Below are positions 34,789 to 42,252 of a stretch of DNA of 64,000 nucleotides, one piece after another. Under the pieces are notes generated by a model that made no database searches, was not told the DNA's origin, and saw only the letters and a list, made by a program, of their open reading frames with translations. This DNA comes from CAVSKL01 sp963728475 [NCBI: Candidatus Eiseniibacteriota bacterium] (GTDB lineage Bacteria; Eisenbacteria; RBG-16-71-46; JABDJR01). Both the position numbers and the translations under genes were made by a program. Location: positions 496,001 through 560,000 of the forward strand of contig CAVSKL010000002.1 of the NCBI GenBank assembly GCA_963728475.1. Direction: 5' to 3'. The first letter of the stretch is position 1. Every line of letters begins with the position of its first letter.

Positions 34789-35562
34789 TCAGTCCGTTCG
34801 GGAGAGGGGAGCGGGGCTCCGGCGCCGTCCGGTCCGCCCGAAGACCCGGCGGCGGAGCGCGGCCAGATCGAGCTTCAGGAACGCCGTCCCCCCCGAGAAC
34901 TTCTGGTTCGCAATCTTGGCTTCGCCGTAGAGGCGGGCCTTGTAATGGACCGGGTACTCCACCAAGGTCAGCCCGAGGTTCCACGCCCCCAGGATCAGCT
35001 CATGGTCCCCGTACTTGTCGTAGCCCGCGCAGAACGCGGCGTCCCGGAGCTCCAGGAAGCGCGTCTTCCAGAGCCCCTTGGTCCCGCAGAGGGTGTCGGT
35101 GAAGCGCTTCCCCGTGATCACGCTCACCAACGCCGCGAAGAACAGGTTGGCCAGGTAATTGGGCCGCTGCATCGCGCCCGCTTCCATCCGGTAGCGGAAC
35201 CGGGTGGCGTTGAGGAAAACGTCGGGGGAGCGGGCCAGGATGTCGTAGGCCCCGGGAAGCTCCTCCGGCGGCACGGTGATGTCGCCGTCCAGGATCATTA
35301 CGATGTCGCCCCACGCCCGCTCGAACCCCTGCCACACCGCCGGCTTCTTCCCCTTCCCCTCCTGGGTGAAGTAGCTGATCCGCTTCCCCGGGAAGGCGCT
35401 CTTCACCCGCTCCAGCTCCTCCACGGTACCGTCGGTGGAGTTCCCGTCCACGAACAGAAGCTCCACCTCGGTCCCGAAGTCCGGCATCCGCCGGACCGCG
35501 GGCTCGATATTTCCCTTCTCGTCCTTGGTGGGGATGACCACGGTCAGGGTGGGCCGGATCAT
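34789..35562 (-). CDS. Glycosyltransferase family 2
   Basis: 257 residues. LTVVIPTKDEKGN, LLFVDGNSTDGT and MILDGDITVPPEELP (metal-binding DGD) show a GT-A fold. The C-terminal part carries a conserved GTKGLWKTRFLEL segment and has one weakly hydrophobic region (LFFAALVSVITG). Resembles enzymes that transfer sugars to undecaprenyl phosphate or to growing polysaccharide. Its ATG overlaps the stop of the epimerase gene (fcl-like), so it belongs to the gmd operon. The gene converges on the giant CheB-CheR gene, only 27 nt apart, with no obvious terminator. Confidence 0.87.
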   Translation of the reverse strand: MIRPTLTVVIPTKDEKGNIEPAVRRMPDFGTEVELLFVDGNSTDGTVEELERVKSAFPGKRISYFTQEGKGKKPAVWQGFERAWGDIVMILDGDITVPPEELPGAYDILARSPDVFLNATRFRYRMEAGAMQRPNYLANLFFAALVSVITGKRFTDTLCGTKGLWKTRFLELRDAAFCAGYDKYGDHELILGAWNLGLTLVEYPVHYKARLYGEAKIANQKFSGGTAFLKLDLAALRRRVFGRTGRRRSPAPLSRTD

Positions 35563-36500
35563 GGGTCGCAATGCTCCCGGTACCAGCCCACGGTGCGGCG
35601 GAGGCCCTCCTCGAGGCCCACTTGCGCGACGAAACCGAACCGCTCCCGGGCCCGGCTCACCTCCAGGCTCCGGCGGGGCTGGCCGTCGGGCTTGGAGGGG
35701 TCCCACCGGACCGAGCCGGCGAACCCGGTGAGCCGGGCGACGGTCTCCACCAGCTTTCTGATCGGGGTCTCCACTCCGGAGCCCAGGTTCACCGGCTCGG
35801 GGTCGTCGTAGCGTCCGGCGGCGAGCACGATCCCCCGGGCGGCGTCGTCCACGTAGAGGAACTCGCGGGTAGCGCGGCCGGTGCCCCACACCGCGACCTC
35901 GTCGCGGCCCGCCTCCGAGGCCTCGAGGAATCGCTTGATGAGGGAGGGGATGACGTGGCCGTGCGCCTCGTCGAAATGGTCCCCGGGTCCGTAGAGGTTG
36001 GTGGGGATGAGGTGCACCGAACGGAAGCCGTACTGGCGGCGGTAGGTCTGGCCCTGGACCAGGAGCATCTTCTTGGCCAGGCCGTAGGGCCCGGTGACCT
36101 CGTCGGGATAGCCCTTCCAGAGGTCCTCCTCGCGGAAGGGGACCGCGGTGATCTTGGGGTACTCGCAGGTAGTGCCCACGGTCACGAAGCGCTCGACCCC
36201 GGCCCGGCGCGCCTCTTCCATGAGCTGAAGCCCCATGAGCGCGTTCTCGAAGAAGAGCTCGCCGGGGCGTTCCAGGTTGAGCCCGATTCCGCCGATCCGG
36301 CCGGCCACGTGGATCACCGTGCGGGCGCCGCGCACCACCCGCGCGCAGGCCCCCCGGTCGCGGAGGTCGGCCTCGGTGGAGGAGGGGAGCCGGAGGACGT
36401 CCCCGGCCAGCCCCCGGTCGCGGAGCGCCGCCGCCACCCGGCCGCCCAGAAAGCCGCCGGCTCCGGTGACCAGGACGGGGGTCGCGAGTTCGTCGGCCAC
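35559..36500 (-). CDS. NAD-dependent epimerase, GDP-L-fucose synthase-like
   Basis: 313 residues from a GTG. VLVTGAGGFLGGRVAAAL is the NAD-binding motif, VIHVAGRIGGIGLN and GTTCEYPKI fit GDP-fucose synthase-like short-chain dehydrogenases, and YGLAKKM is the catalytic YxxxK. With gmd directly upstream, the two probably convert GDP-mannose to GDP-L-fucose (or a related 6-deoxyhexose such as GDP-rhamnose) for surface glycans. An alternative is a GDP-4-keto-6-deoxymannose reductase. The start was chosen because it sits 8 nt after the gmd stop and just before the Rossmann fold. Confidence 0.82.
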   Translation of the reverse strand: MADELATPVLVTGAGGFLGGRVAAALRDRGLAGDVLRLPSSTEADLRDRGACARVVRGARTVIHVAGRIGGIGLNLERPGELFFENALMGLQLMEEARRAGVERFVTVGTTCEYPKITAVPFREEDLWKGYPDEVTGPYGLAKKMLLVQGQTYRRQYGFRSVHLIPTNLYGPGDHFDEAHGHVIPSLIKRFLEASEAGRDEVAVWGTGRATREFLYVDDAARGIVLAAGRYDDPEPVNLGSGVETPIRKLVETVARLTGFAGSVRWDPSKPDGQPRRSLEVSRARERFGFVAQVGLEEGLRRTVGWYREHCDP

Positions 36501-36508
36501 GGGCAGGC

Positions 36509-37534
36509 TTAGGCGGTGTCCCGCGCCGCCCTCTCTTTGCGGGCGGCGAGGAGGTCGGACTCCATCATGATCCGGACCAGGTCCTGGAAGCTGGACGCGG
36601 GCCTCCATCCCAGCGCCTCCCGGGCCTTGGAAGCGTCGCCCTCCAGGTGCCAGACGTCCGAGGGGCGGAGGTAGCGCTCGTCGATCCGTACGTAGTCTTG
36701 CCAGTCGAGGTTCACGTGCCGGAAGGCCAGCTCCAGAAAGTCGCGCACGGTGTAGGACTCCCCGGTGGCGATCACGAAGTCGTCGGGGGTGTCGTGCTGC
36801 ATGATCCGCCACATCGCCTCCACGTACTCGGGGGCGTAGCCCCAGTCGCGCTTGGCGTCGAGATTTCCCATGTAGAGGTAGTCCTGGAGGCCGAGGGCGA
36901 TCCGCGCGGCGGAGCGGGTGATCTTGCGGGTAACGAACGCCTCGCCCCGGCGGGGAGACTCGTGGTTGAATAGGATCCCCGAGCAGGTGAAGAGCCCGTA
37001 CCCCTCGCGGTAGTTCCTGGCCACGTGGTGCGAGAACACCTTGGCCGCGCCGTAGGGGCTCTGGGGCTCGAACGGGGTGCTCTCGCTCTGACGCGGCGGA
37101 GCCGCCCCGAACATCTCCGAGGAGGAGGCCTGGTAGAACTTCGAGTGCGGGCTCTCCAGCCGGATCGCCTCCAGGAGCCGGAGCGTCCCCAGGGCGGTCA
37201 CGTTGGCGGTGTATTCGGGGATGTCGAAGCTCACCCGCACGTGGCTCTGGGCGGCCAGATGATAGATCTCGTCCGGCTGGAGCTTGGCCACGAGCGAGGT
37301 CAACACGTTGGAGTCGGCCACGTCGCCGTAGTAGAGCTGGAAATGGGATCCCGAGGCCTGGGGACCGGGGTAGAGCGCGTCGATCCGCTGCCGGTTGAAC
37401 ACGCTGACCCGGCGCACGATGCCGTGGACGTCATATCCCTTCGCCAGAAGGAGTTCGGCGAGGTAGGAGCCGTCTTGGCCGGTGATCCCGGTGATCAACG
37501 CCCGTTTCGTCCGCGTGGGGGAGGTGTCGGTCAT
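36509..37534 (-). CDS. gmd: GDP-mannose 4,6-dehydratase
   Basis: 341 residues. [19 protein letters not shown] (NAD-binding), [31 protein letters not shown] (catalytic Ser/Glu) and [17 protein letters not shown] (YxxxK) are diagnostic of Gmd. The C-terminal [22 protein letters not shown] also matches. Converts GDP-mannose to GDP-4-keto-6-deoxymannose. No Shine-Dalgarno precedes the ATG, and an extended -10 promoter lies only 9 nt upstream, suggesting a leaderless transcript. Confidence 0.96.
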   Translation of the reverse strand: MTDTSPTRTKRALITGITGQDGSYLAELLLAKGYDVHGIVRRVSVFNRQRIDALYPGPQASGSHFQLYYGDVADSNVLTSLVAKLQPDEIYHLAAQSHVRVSFDIPEYTANVTALGTLRLLEAIRLESPHSKFYQASSSEMFGAAPPRQSESTPFEPQSPYGAAKVFSHHVARNYREGYGLFTCSGILFNHESPRRGEAFVTRKITRSAARIALGLQDYLYMGNLDAKRDWGYAPEYVEAMWRIMQHDTPDDFVIATGESYTVRDFLELAFRHVNLDWQDYVRIDERYLRPSDVWHLEGDASKAREALGWRPASSFQDLVRIMMESDLLAARKERAARDTA

Positions 37535-37543
37535 AGGCGCATA

Positions 37544-37552
37544 ATTCTATCA
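37544..37552 (-). promoter_or_regulatory. Extended -10 promoter of gmd
   Basis: On the minus strand TGATAGAAT: an extended -10 (TGn) followed by TAGAAT. No TTG -35 is evident. The -10 ends 9 nt before the gmd ATG, so transcription would start within a few bases of the start codon. Confidence 0.45.
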
Positions 37553-37599
37553 GAACCGGAGAGGGGCGGGGTGGGCCGGATGCGGGGACGGGGAGCGGA

Positions 37600-37628
37600 T
37601 TGACCGGGACGGGCCCGTCGCCTATAAA
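37600..37628 (+). promoter_or_regulatory. Strong sigma-70 promoter for the GT87 gene
   Basis: TTGACC (37600-37605), 17-nt spacer, TATAAA (37623-37628), the closest match to consensus in this stretch. It sits back to back with the gmd promoter in the 168-nt divergent region. Confidence 0.65.
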
Positions 37629-37702
37629 CTCCCCCGGGCCGCCCGATCGCGGCTCCGGTTCGGGGATGGGCCCCGTCCGCACCCGCCGAGGCGACGCCAT
37701 CC

Positions 37703-39022
37703 ATGCCGATCTCCCCCCCGCTCCCGAATCGCGGCGTCCGCCTGCTGGTGGCCCTGGTCCTGGCGCTCTCGGCCGGGGTGGTGCTGGTCCGCGAGCTTCC
37801 CGGTTCCAGCCACCCCGTCCCCAAGGACTTCGCCCAGTACTACGTGGCGGGCAAGGTCATCCTCGCCCACGAGCCCGGCGCCCTGTACTTCACCGACATC
37901 GTGACCGGTCTCACCACCGACCGCTTCCCCGGGAACCGCTTTCAGGAGATCGCCGCCGCCTCCGGCATCCAGGAATCGAGCTACTTCATCTATCCCCCGT
38001 GGGTGGGGGCCCTCTACGCCCCGGTCACCGTGCTCTCCCCCTACCGCGCGCTGGTCGCGGTCTACCTGGCGAGCTGGATCCTGACCGTGCTCGCCCTCGC
38101 GCTCCTGGCCCGGGAGCTCCCGCGCTGCGGATGGGCGGCCTCGGCCGCGGTGTTCGCGCTCCTCATCCAGACCGAGTCCTACCTCCAGGCGATCCGCGCC
38201 GGCCAGGCCAGCATTCCCGTGCTCCTGCTCCTGGTGCTGTTCGCGCGCGCCCTCTGGCGCCACCGGGACACGGAGGCGGGAATCTGGCTCGCCCTCCTGA
38301 TCGGGATCAAGCTCTTCCCGGTTCTCTACCTCCCGTACCTGGCAGTGGCCCGCCGCGGGAAGGCGCTCATCGCCACCGCGGCGTCGGGGGCCGTGCTCCT
38401 GGCGTTCAGCGTGGCGGTGGCGGGGGTCCCCGCGCATCTCCGGTTCCTCGGGCTGATGCTTCAATACATCCGCTACAGCACCACCCTCGCTTCGAACCAG
38501 TCGGTGACCGGCTTCTTCTTCCGGCTCCTGGCCCCCGCCGATGCCCGCCACTGGACCGTCCTTCGCATCCCGCCCGAGGTGGCCTGGCCCTCCCGGATCA
38601 CCGTGCTGGCCTGGATGGGGGCCACCCTGTGGCTGGTGGACCGGCTCCGCCGCCGGGGAGGGGCCTGGTGGGAGCCTCTGGCCTTCTCCCTGGCCACGGT
38701 GTGGGTGTTCTCAAGCGCGGCCAACGTGTGGGTTCACCACCTGGTGGGGCTGGCCCTGCCGTTCGCGGTGGGGGGAGCGGCGCTGCTCGACCGCGCCGGG
38801 AGGAGCCGGCGGCGGGACTGGGCCCTGTGGGGCGCGGGCTGGGCCGGGCTCCTTCTCTTTCCCGCGTTCTCCCGGCTGGGGGCGGCGGGAAACCGGTACC
38901 CCTTCCTGCTCCTGGCCTCGCTTCCGCTCGCGGGGGCGGTGGCGCTCTACCTGCTTCTCTTCCGGTTGTCGCTGGCGGAGGGCGTCCGGGGCGGCGCCGC
39001 GGCCCGGTCCGAGGCCGTGTGA
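37703..39022 (+). CDS. Polytopic glycosyltransferase, GT87/DUF2029-like
   Basis: 439 residues, about ten membrane segments. The N-terminal loop has KDFAQYYVAGKVI with acidic/aromatic residues where lipid-linked-sugar GT-C transferases keep their catalytic Asp (DFxxYYxAG is typical of GT87 mannosyltransferases), and YFIYPPWVGALYAP follows. Such enzymes use polyprenyl-phosphate sugars on the outer face of the inner membrane. The substrate is not determinable. It faces gmd across a divergent promoter region, in the polysaccharide island. Confidence 0.83.
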   Translation: MPISPPLPNRGVRLLVALVLALSAGVVLVRELPGSSHPVPKDFAQYYVAGKVILAHEPGALYFTDIVTGLTTDRFPGNRFQEIAAASGIQESSYFIYPPWVGALYAPVTVLSPYRALVAVYLASWILTVLALALLARELPRCGWAASAAVFALLIQTESYLQAIRAGQASIPVLLLLVLFARALWRHRDTEAGIWLALLIGIKLFPVLYLPYLAVARRGKALIATAASGAVLLAFSVAVAGVPAHLRFLGLMLQYIRYSTTLASNQSVTGFFFRLLAPADARHWTVLRIPPEVAWPSRITVLAWMGATLWLVDRLRRRGGAWWEPLAFSLATVWVFSSAANVWVHHLVGLALPFAVGGAALLDRAGRSRRRDWALWGAGWAGLLLFPAFSRLGAAGNRYPFLLLASLPLAGAVALYLLLFRLSLAEGVRGGAAARSEAV

Positions 39023-39027
39023 CCCCG

Positions 39028-39036
39028 TGCTAGAAT
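39028..39036 (+). promoter_or_regulatory. Extended -10 promoter before the large membrane protein gene
   Basis: TGCTAGAAT: TGn followed by TAGAAT (39031-39036), just after the GT87 stop. No -35 box. Similar in form to the gmd promoter. Confidence 0.4.
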
Positions 39037-39109
39037 CATCGCCTTTCGCCGCCGGGCCCGGTATGCGGTTCGCGTCCCGGCGGCCACCCGTGATCGAAAG
39101 GGACCCGGG

Positions 39110-41083
39110 TTGACGCCTTTCCTGCTGGTGGTGCTGGCGGCCTACGCCCTGACCGTGGCCGGGTGGATCCCGGCGGCGGCGGCGGTGACGGGAACCGCGG
39201 CCGCGTTCCTGTTCCCGGGCACGGCGGTCCTCGCCGCCGGGGGCACCCCCCGCTCCCGGGTCCGCGACTGGGCGGCGGGGCCCGCCCTGGCCCCGGCGGT
39301 CCTGGGGCTGGCGGCCTGCCTGGCGCTGCTGACCGGGGCCTCGGTGTCCCGCTACGTGGAGGGGACCGTCCTGGGAACGGGAGTGGCCCTGATCGTGCTG
39401 CGATGGACGGAGCGCGCCCGGCCCGAGGACGACGAGGAGGCGGGCCGGGGGGCGTGGCTGGCCGGCCTGGCCCTGGCCGCGGTGGTGGCCGCGGTGCTGG
39501 TCCCGCATGCCGGGCTCCGCACCGGCTCCGACGCCTGGTTCCACACCGCGGTGGTGGCGGAGATCCGGCGCGCGGGAATCCCCCCCGACGACCCCTATTT
39601 TGCGGGCCTTCCCCTGCAATATTTCTGGTTCTATCACACCGCCCTTCTCGCCCTGGGGACGGCGGCGGGCTGGAGTCCGCCCGACGCCATGGCGCTGCTG
39701 AACGGGCTGGGGACGCTCCTCTGCGTGGTGTTCGCCGCCCGCGCCATGCGCGCGACGGGCCTCCGGCCGGCGTCGGGGGCGTGGGCGGGGGCGATGTTGC
39801 TTCTCGGCATGGGGGGCCTCTTCTGGCTCTTCTTCCCGGTGAAGGTGCTCCGGGTCTTCACCGGAAGCGTCCGCGGGGGGAACGAGCTTCACCGCCTGGT
39901 CGAGTTCACCCCCTTCACCGTCGACCGCGTGACCGGCCTGGTGCGGATCCTCATGAGCTCCAGCTTCATGCTCCGCAAGTTCCTGGTGGGGACGGCGGTG
40001 CCCTGGAGCCTGGCGCTCTCCCTGGCCGCGGTGGACGGTGCGATCCGGTATCTGCGAGGGGGGAGCCTTCGCCATCTCTACCTGGTGTTCCTGGCCGGAG
40101 CGGGCGCGTTCGCGTTCCACACCGTGGTGGGGGGAGTGCTGGTGGGCGCGCTGGCGGCGGGGGCCGGCCTGGCCCTGGTGCTCGGACCGGGAGCGCGGGG
40201 GCGGGCGGCGGCTCTGGGCGCGGTCGCGGCGGGCGCGCTCGCGGTGTGTCTGCCGTATCTGCGAAGCGTGCTCCAGGCCGGGAACCGGGCGCCCATCTTT
40301 CCGGTGGGGCTCCACCCCATGCTTCTGCTTTCCCTTCCCTTCTCGGTGGCGGGGGTGGCCGCGCTCTCCCTGCCCGTTCTGGCGCGGTGGTGGCGGGTGC
40401 GCACCCCGGTCCATCTCTTCCTCATGGGGTGGACGGGGGCCGCGGTTCTCTACGGCCTGTTCGGGACCCTCCCCGGGGCCAACCAGTACGACAAGACCAC
40501 CCTGGTGCTGTTCGTTCCCCTGGCCCTGGCCGCGGGGGGGGCGGTGCCGCTCCTCTGGGAACGGTGGCGGGGGCGGCGGGGGCGGCGGATTCTGCTCGCG
40601 GTGTTCCTGGTCCTCTTCCTCGTCCCCGAGAACGCGCTTTTCACCGCCGCCTTCTGGCACGACTCGGCCCCTCCCGCGGTGACCCCGGACGAGGCCGCCC
40701 TCTACGACTGGATCGGGAGCGGGACCCCTCCCGAGGCCGTCTTCCTGGACTCCGACGACCGCGCCGACGTCCTGGTCCTCGGTCCCCGCCGCCAGTACTG
40801 GGGAATCCCCTCCTACGCCCGCCAGTGGGGCTACGACCCGGCGGAGATGGCGGCGAGGCGCGGGGTCCGGGACGCGGTCTACGGCCCCGAGGCGCCCGCC
40901 CGCGCCGCGATCGAGCCCGCCCTCGCCCTGGGGTTCCCGCTCTACGTGGTGGCGCGGGAAGGGGACACCCCGGGCATCATCGCCCGGCTGGACTCGCGGC
41001 CGTCGCTCTTCCAGGAGGTATTCCGGCACGGATCGGTGGCGGTGTTCCGGGTCTCCCCCTCGCCGGGGACGGCGGCTCCGTGA
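39110..41083 (+). CDS. Large polytopic membrane protein, GT-C/PMT-like, unknown substrate
   Basis: 657 residues from a TTG (no better in-frame start downstream of the predicted promoter). About 12-13 membrane segments fill residues 1-510; a soluble C-terminal domain of ~140 residues (DEAALYDWIGSGTPPEAVFL...) is probably extracytoplasmic. GLRTGSDAWFHTAVVAEIRR carries acidic/His residues in the first large loop as in GT-C enzymes. The layout resembles uncharacterised proteins annotated as glycosyltransferase family 39 or YfhO-like. I cannot name the reaction. Neighbours point to surface polysaccharide or glycoprotein modification. Confidence 0.72.
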   Translation: MTPFLLVVLAAYALTVAGWIPAAAAVTGTAAAFLFPGTAVLAAGGTPRSRVRDWAAGPALAPAVLGLAACLALLTGASVSRYVEGTVLGTGVALIVLRWTERARPEDDEEAGRGAWLAGLALAAVVAAVLVPHAGLRTGSDAWFHTAVVAEIRRAGIPPDDPYFAGLPLQYFWFYHTALLALGTAAGWSPPDAMALLNGLGTLLCVVFAARAMRATGLRPASGAWAGAMLLLGMGGLFWLFFPVKVLRVFTGSVRGGNELHRLVEFTPFTVDRVTGLVRILMSSSFMLRKFLVGTAVPWSLALSLAAVDGAIRYLRGGSLRHLYLVFLAGAGAFAFHTVVGGVLVGALAAGAGLALVLGPGARGRAAALGAVAAGALAVCLPYLRSVLQAGNRAPIFPVGLHPMLLLSLPFSVAGVAALSLPVLARWWRVRTPVHLFLMGWTGAAVLYGLFGTLPGANQYDKTTLVLFVPLALAAGGAVPLLWERWRGRRGRRILLAVFLVLFLVPENALFTAAFWHDSAPPAVTPDEAALYDWIGSGTPPEAVFLDSDDRADVLVLGPRRQYWGIPSYARQWGYDPAEMAARRGVRDAVYGPEAPARAAIEPALALGFPLYVVAREGDTPGIIARLDSRPSLFQEVFRHGSVAVFRVSPSPGTAAP

Positions 41084-41126
41084 ACCGGAGCCGGCGGCGA
41101 TCCTGTCCGGCGGCGGGGGGGCGGCG

Positions 41127-42239
41127 ATGAGGATCTGCCTGGTGTCGCTCCCCGCGCTTGCCCTCCACGCGCGGGTCCCGGGCCGGGGCTGGGGTGGGGC
41201 GGAGACCAAGGCCGCCCTCCTCGGCGAGACGCTGGCCGCGCGGGGGCACGAGGTCTCGGTGGTGGTCACCGACTTCACCGGGGCGGCGCGGAGCGCCGAA
41301 CGCCTGACCTCCCTCCGGGTCGTCAACGCCTACGCCCTCGACGACGGAATCCCGGGACTCCGGTTCCTTCCGCGTTGGCGGGCCTTCCACCGGGCGCTGG
41401 CCGAAGCCGGCGCCGAGGTCTACCTCCAGGGGTGCGCGGCGGCCGCCACCGGGCAGACCGCCTTCTTCTGCCGCCGCCGCGGACGCGCGTTCGTGTTCGC
41501 CACCGCCAGCGACAGCGACGTGGATCCGGCCCGGGTGCGCCTCGCCGCGCGCGACCGGCGCCTCTACGCCTACGGGCTGCGCCGCGCCGACCGGGTGGTG
41601 ACCCAGCATCGCGCTCAGGCAGACGCGCTCCGGCGCGGCTACGGCATCGACTCGGTGACGATCGCGACGCCGGCGCGGATCCCCCCACGGACCGGGACCC
41701 CCGGCTCGCCTCCGGCGGTGGTGTGGATCGGCTCGATCCGGCCGGTGAAGCGGCCGGATCGGTTCCTGGCGCTGGCCCGCCGGTTCCCCGGGGTGCGGTT
41801 CCGCATGCTGGGGGGAGCGTCCCCCGGCGAGGGGGCCCTCTACGCCCGGCTCCAGGAGGAAGCGCGCGCGATCCCCAACCTGGAGTTGCTGGGGCTGGTC
41901 CGGGACGTCTCGCCGCCGCTGGAGGAGGCGTGGGCGCTCCTGAACACCTCGGCGGTCGAGGGGCTCCCGAACACGTTTCTGGAAGCCTGGGCCCGCGGGG
42001 TTCCCACCGTGTCCCACGTCGATCCGGCGGGGGTGGTGACCGCCTACGGCCTGGGGCTCGTCGCCCCCGAGGGGGAGGAACCGCTGGCCGGAGCGCTCTC
42101 GCGGTTGCTCGGCGACCGCGCGCTCCGGAACCGCCTGGGGGCGGCGGGCCGGGAGTACGTCGTGCGCGAGCACGCTCCCGAGGGGGTGGCCGACCGGTTC
42201 GAGGCGGTGTTCGAGGCGGTCCTCCGGGCGCGCCGCTAG
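41127..42239 (+). CDS. Glycosyltransferase family 4
   Basis: 370 residues, GT-B fold. The N-terminal domain starts MRICLVSLPALALHARVPGR and contains GWGGAETKAALLGETLAARGHE. The C-terminal domain has VWIGSIRPVKRPDRFLALA and NTSAVEGLPNTFLEAWARG, where EGLPN is the GT4 EX7E-type donor site. Donor and acceptor unknown. Ends 13 nt before the convergent membrane protein gene. Confidence 0.9.
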   Translation: MRICLVSLPALALHARVPGRGWGGAETKAALLGETLAARGHEVSVVVTDFTGAARSAERLTSLRVVNAYALDDGIPGLRFLPRWRAFHRALAEAGAEVYLQGCAAAATGQTAFFCRRRGRAFVFATASDSDVDPARVRLAARDRRLYAYGLRRADRVVTQHRAQADALRRGYGIDSVTIATPARIPPRTGTPGSPPAVVWIGSIRPVKRPDRFLALARRFPGVRFRMLGGASPGEGALYARLQEEARAIPNLELLGLVRDVSPPLEEAWALLNTSAVEGLPNTFLEAWARGVPTVSHVDPAGVVTAYGLGLVAPEGEEPLAGALSRLLGDRALRNRLGAAGREYVVREHAPEGVADRFEAVFEAVLRARR

Positions 42240-42252
42240 CGACCGCCGGCCG

